Source: an uncultured Oscillospiraceae bacterium (GTDB lineage Bacteria; Bacillota; Clostridia; Oscillospirales; Oscillospiraceae). Taken from it: a DNA stretch of 15,667 nt. The first letter of the stretch is position 1. Each line of letters opens with the position of its first letter. The notes below the pieces were generated by a model. That model was not told the origin of the DNA, did no database searches, and was given only the letters and a program-made list of their open reading frames with translations. The stretch lies in contig CAAFMG010000013.1 of NCBI GenBank assembly GCA_900763965.1, positions 1-15,667 on the forward strand. The letters run 5' to 3'. The translations under genes and the position numbers were made by a program. Positions 13,078 to 15,667 of this stretch are shown one piece after another.

Positions 13078-14196
13078 ATGAAAGCAATGGGTATTATTTT
13101 CACCAACGACGCCACCATGGGGGAACTGACCGACAAGCGTACCTGCGGCAGCATCCCCTTCGGCGGCCGTTACCGCCAGGTGGACTGGGCGCTGAGCAAC
13201 ATGACCTGCGCCGGTATCCGTCACATTGGCATTATCTCCCGGCACAGCTACCAGTCCCTGATGCACCACATCGGCAACGGTGAGGAGTGGGGTCTGAAGC
13301 TGGAGGAGGGCGGTCTGGAATTCCTGACCCCCTATGCCTCCGATACCAACTATCTCTACCGGGGCAAGCTGGCATCCCTGCACAACGCCCTGGATTTCCT
13401 GGAATACAGCGACGGCGATGATGAGGATCTGATCGTCCTCAGCGACTCCGCCATTCTGGCAAACGTGGACATGGCAGACGTGATCCGCAGCCATATCGAA
13501 AGCGGCAAGTGCGTCACCGTGGTCACCAAGGCCGGTGTTGCCAACGGCCAGAAGGTGCTGGATCTGGCCCTGAAGGTGGATGACAAGGGCGAGGTTGTGG
13601 ACATGGTGGTAGACTTTGCCGCCCCTGCCGACTACCTGGCAACCATGGATATCTTCGTCATGGACAAAAAGTTCCTGATCAAGTGGGTTCAGGAAATGGT
13701 GGCCCGGGACAAGTATCACATGGACCGGGATCTGATCATGGGCGGCTGGCGCAGAGGCCAGATCGACATCAACGCCTATCAGTTTGACGGTGTTGCTCTG
13801 TACAACGAGTCCGTGGAGGAATATTTTGTCAACTCCCTGTCCCTGATCAACAAGGAGCAGCGGGAGGACATTTTCAACGGCAAGCACCCCATCTTCACCA
13901 AGGTCCGTGACCGGGTTCCCACCTACTATGGTGAGGGCTGCGATGTGGAAAACTGCCTGATCGCCGACGGCTGCATCCTGGAGGGCGAGGTGGAGGATTC
14001 CGTCCTGTTCCGTCAGGTCACCATCGAAGCCGGTGCCGAGGTGGACAAGTGCATCATTATGAATGACTCCGTCATTGGCGAAGGTGCAGAACTGAAGTAC
14101 GTCATTCTGGATAAGAATGTCACCGTTACCCCCGGTGCCAAGCTGGTAGGCACCCGTCAGAACCCCATCGTCGTCAAGCGGGGGGATACGGTATGA
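13078..14196 (+). CDS. glgD: Glucose-1-phosphate adenylyltransferase regulatory subunit GlgD
   Basis: A 372-aa paralogue of GlgC, found in Firmicutes as its non-catalytic partner that raises activity. It keeps the fold signature (CGSIPFGGRYRQVDWALSNM, 23-42) and a C-terminal hexapeptide beta-helix (IEAGAEVDKCIIMNDSVIGE). Catalytic parts are degenerate: where GlgC has GGQGSRL this protein reads DATMGELTDK, the GDHIYKMD metal segment becomes DSAILANVD, and the FEEKP glucose-1-phosphate lysine is not recognisable. The start is preceded by GGGAGGG. A second ATG 5 nt earlier opens a two-codon frame only. It sits between glgC and glgA, the last overlapped by 4 nt, so stoichiometric expression with GlgC is likely. 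Confidence 0.94.
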   Translation: MKAMGIIFTNDATMGELTDKRTCGSIPFGGRYRQVDWALSNMTCAGIRHIGIISRHSYQSLMHHIGNGEEWGLKLEEGGLEFLTPYASDTNYLYRGKLASLHNALDFLEYSDGDDEDLIVLSDSAILANVDMADVIRSHIESGKCVTVVTKAGVANGQKVLDLALKVDDKGEVVDMVVDFAAPADYLATMDIFVMDKKFLIKWVQEMVARDKYHMDRDLIMGGWRRGQIDINAYQFDGVALYNESVEEYFVNSLSLINKEQREDIFNGKHPIFTKVRDRVPTYYGEGCDVENCLIADGCILEGEVEDSVLFRQVTIEAGAEVDKCIIMNDSVIGEGAELKYVILDKNVTVTPGAKLVGTRQNPIVVKRGDTV

Positions 14197-15638
14197 GAAT
14201 TGCCATCTGTGCCTCCGAGGCTGCCCCCTATGTAAAATCCGGCGGCCTGGGAGATGTTATGGAGGCCCTGCCTGCCGCCCTGCAGCGCATCGACGGCAAC
14301 GAGGTAGCCCTCTTCCTGCCCTACTACTGCAAGATCAAGCGCAATGACCGCTTCCCCACCGAAAAGGTGGCCGACTGCCTGGTGACCCTGAGCTGGCGGC
14401 ATCAGTACTGCGGCGTTATGCGCCTGACCAACCGCACCGACGGTGTGCAGGTCTATTTCCTGGACAACGAATACTACTTCGGTGCCCGGGAGGGTGCCAT
14501 CTACGGAGACATGGACGATGGCGAGCGCTTCGCTTTCTTCTCCCGGGGCTGCCTGGAGGTCATGCGGGTGCTGGGCTATATCCCCGATGTGATCCAGTGC
14601 AACGACTGGCAGTGCGGCCCGATCCCTGTGTATCTCAAGGCCCTTTATGCCCCCAATTTCCCCAAGACCCGGTGTATGTATACCATCCACAACATCGAGT
14701 ACCAGGGCTGGGCCGGATCCGGCTTCTTTGATGACGTGCTGGGACTGCCCTGGGAGTACCGCAGCACCCTGGATATGAACCACTCCGTCAACGTGATGAA
14801 GGGTGCCATTGAGACGGCGGATCTGGTGACCACCGTTTCCGAGACCTACGTCCGGGAGCTGATGTATCCTTACTATGCCCACGGCCTGGACAGTGTCCTC
14901 ATGGGCAATGCCTGGAAGCTCACCGGCATCACCAACGGCATTGATGTGAATGTCTTTAACCCGGAGACCGATCCTGCTCTGCCTGCCCACTACAACGCCG
15001 ATACCTTCCTGGAGGGCAAGGCCGCGGTGAAGGCTGCCTTGCAGCAGGAGGTGGGCCTGCCGGTGAAGCCGGATGTGCCCCTTTTGGTGATGGTCACCCG
15101 ACTGGCCGGACACAAGGGCTTGGATCTGCTGTGCTACATCGCCCGCAGACTGCTGTGGGAGGAGGACTGCCAGCTGCTGATCCTGGGCACCGGCGAGCCT
15201 CACTATGAGACCTTCTTCCGGGATCTGGCAGAACAGTTCCCGGATCAGGTGGCGGCCAAGATCACCTTCAACCTGCCTTTGGCCTCCCGGGTCTATGCCG
15301 GTGGTGATGTGTATCTGATGCCCTCCAAGTCCGAGCCCTGCGGCCTTTCTCAGATGAACGCCATGCGCTACGGCACCGTGCCTGTGGTTCACGCCACCGG
15401 CGGCCTGAAGGACACCGTTCCTCCGGCAGACGAAAACGGTCAGGGCGGTCTGGGCTTTACCTTCCAGAGCTACAACGCCGATGATTTCTACGCCACCCTG
15501 CGCCGCTGCCTGCGGCTGTACCGGGAGAACCCCGAGGGCTTCCACGACTTGCAGCGCCGGGAAATGCAGACCGACTTCAGCTGGAATGTTCCCGCCCGGA
15601 AGTACATGGATCTGTTCTACAAAATGCTCTCCTGGTAA
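14193..15638 (+). CDS. glgA: Glycogen synthase (ADP-glucose type) GlgA
   Basis: A 481-aa GT5 glycosyltransferase that adds glucose from ADP-glucose to the non-reducing end of alpha-1,4-glucan. The N-terminal domain begins MRIAICASEAAPYVKSGGLG; K15 in KSGGLGD binds the ADP-glucose phosphate. Further family features are IHNIEYQGW, ITNGIDVNVFNP at the domain hinge, VTRLAGHKGLDLL, and the C-terminal catalytic segment MPSKSEPCGLSQMNAMRYGT (376-395, catalytic glutamate E381). Length matches bacterial GlgA (about 477 aa). The start overlaps the glgD stop as ATGA, behind a G-rich Shine-Dalgarno. The branching enzyme (glgB) and phosphorylase (glgP) are not in the window; a MITE-like repeat begins 11 nt after this stop, so any continuation of the operon lies beyond it. 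Confidence 0.96.
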   Translation: MRIAICASEAAPYVKSGGLGDVMEALPAALQRIDGNEVALFLPYYCKIKRNDRFPTEKVADCLVTLSWRHQYCGVMRLTNRTDGVQVYFLDNEYYFGAREGAIYGDMDDGERFAFFSRGCLEVMRVLGYIPDVIQCNDWQCGPIPVYLKALYAPNFPKTRCMYTIHNIEYQGWAGSGFFDDVLGLPWEYRSTLDMNHSVNVMKGAIETADLVTTVSETYVRELMYPYYAHGLDSVLMGNAWKLTGITNGIDVNVFNPETDPALPAHYNADTFLEGKAAVKAALQQEVGLPVKPDVPLLVMVTRLAGHKGLDLLCYIARRLLWEEDCQLLILGTGEPHYETFFRDLAEQFPDQVAAKITFNLPLASRVYAGGDVYLMPSKSEPCGLSQMNAMRYGTVPVVHATGGLKDTVPPADENGQGGLGFTFQSYNADDFYATLRRCLRLYRENPEGFHDLQRREMQTDFSWNVPARKYMDLFYKMLSW

Positions 15639-15649
15639 GACCGGGATAA

Positions 15650-15667
15650 GGAAGCTCTGATGAAATC
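15650..15667 (+). repeat. Start of a second copy of the 8822 MITE (truncated by window end)
   Basis: GGAAGCTCTGATGAAATC matches the left terminal repeat of the element at 8822 at 17 of 18 positions. It also follows closely on a gene stop (glgA, 15636-15638) and is preceded by TAA. The rest of the element, if present, lies outside the window. Confidence 0.65.

Noticed and set aside
14157..15545. Long minus-strand open frame opposite glgA
   Set aside because: Antisense shadow of a full-length glycogen synthase; no ribosome binding site or recognisable domain. The same applies to the frames opposite glgC and glgD.

Overview
The window reads as chromosomal DNA of a GC-rich Clostridia member, probably Oscillospiraceae/Ruminococcaceae-like. 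The basis is the clostridial glgC-glgD-glgA order, a YtrA-type GntR/ABC module, the acetylase branch of the diaminopimelate (DAP) pathway, strong AGGAGG ribosome binding sites, and Firmicutes-type TTGACA/TATAAT promoters. This assignment is inference from gene content; there is no rRNA or other taxonomic marker.

Layout. (1) 1-332: the decayed 3' end of a TnpV-like mobile-element gene on the minus strand, with an in-frame stop and a strong hairpin behind it. (2) 333-3420, minus strand: a tightly overlapping operon of a YtrA-type GntR repressor, an ABC ATPase and an ABC permease with a large C-terminal soluble domain. It has a near-consensus promoter overlapped by a palindromic operator. (3) 3421-3815: a gene-free repeat region with a 23-bp inverted repeat, two inner hairpins and a degenerate 50-bp direct repeat, ending in a minus-strand terminator. 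(4) 3820-4754, minus strand: a 54-aa Cys/Gly-rich membrane peptide and dapH. (5) 4755-8820: back-to-back divergent promoters, then a plus-strand cluster of N-acetyl-DAP deacetylase, PLP aminotransferase (patA-like), queH and an RlmL/YpsC-type RNA methyltransferase. DapH plus the first two plus-strand genes would cover the acetylase route from tetrahydrodipicolinate to LL-DAP, for lysine and peptidoglycan. (6) 8822-8982: a 161-bp hairpin MITE inserted directly behind the methyltransferase stop. (7) 9025-10661: a lipid kinase (YegS/DgkB family) overlapping a lipoprotein gene. (8) 10698-10732: a bidirectional terminator between converging genes. (9) 10736-11518, minus strand: a stand-alone ParB-family protein resembling Noc. 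(10) 11519-11872: an AT-rich intergenic region. (11) 11873-15638: glgC-glgD-glgA for ADP-glucose and glycogen synthesis. (12) 15650-15667: the start of what looks like a second MITE copy, cut by the window end.

Most of the window is housekeeping metabolism. I see no CRISPR array, tRNA, rRNA, phage module or obviously new defence system. The least explained parts are the repeat elements, the Cys/Gly-rich peptide, the unidentified lipoprotein and the orphan Noc-like gene.
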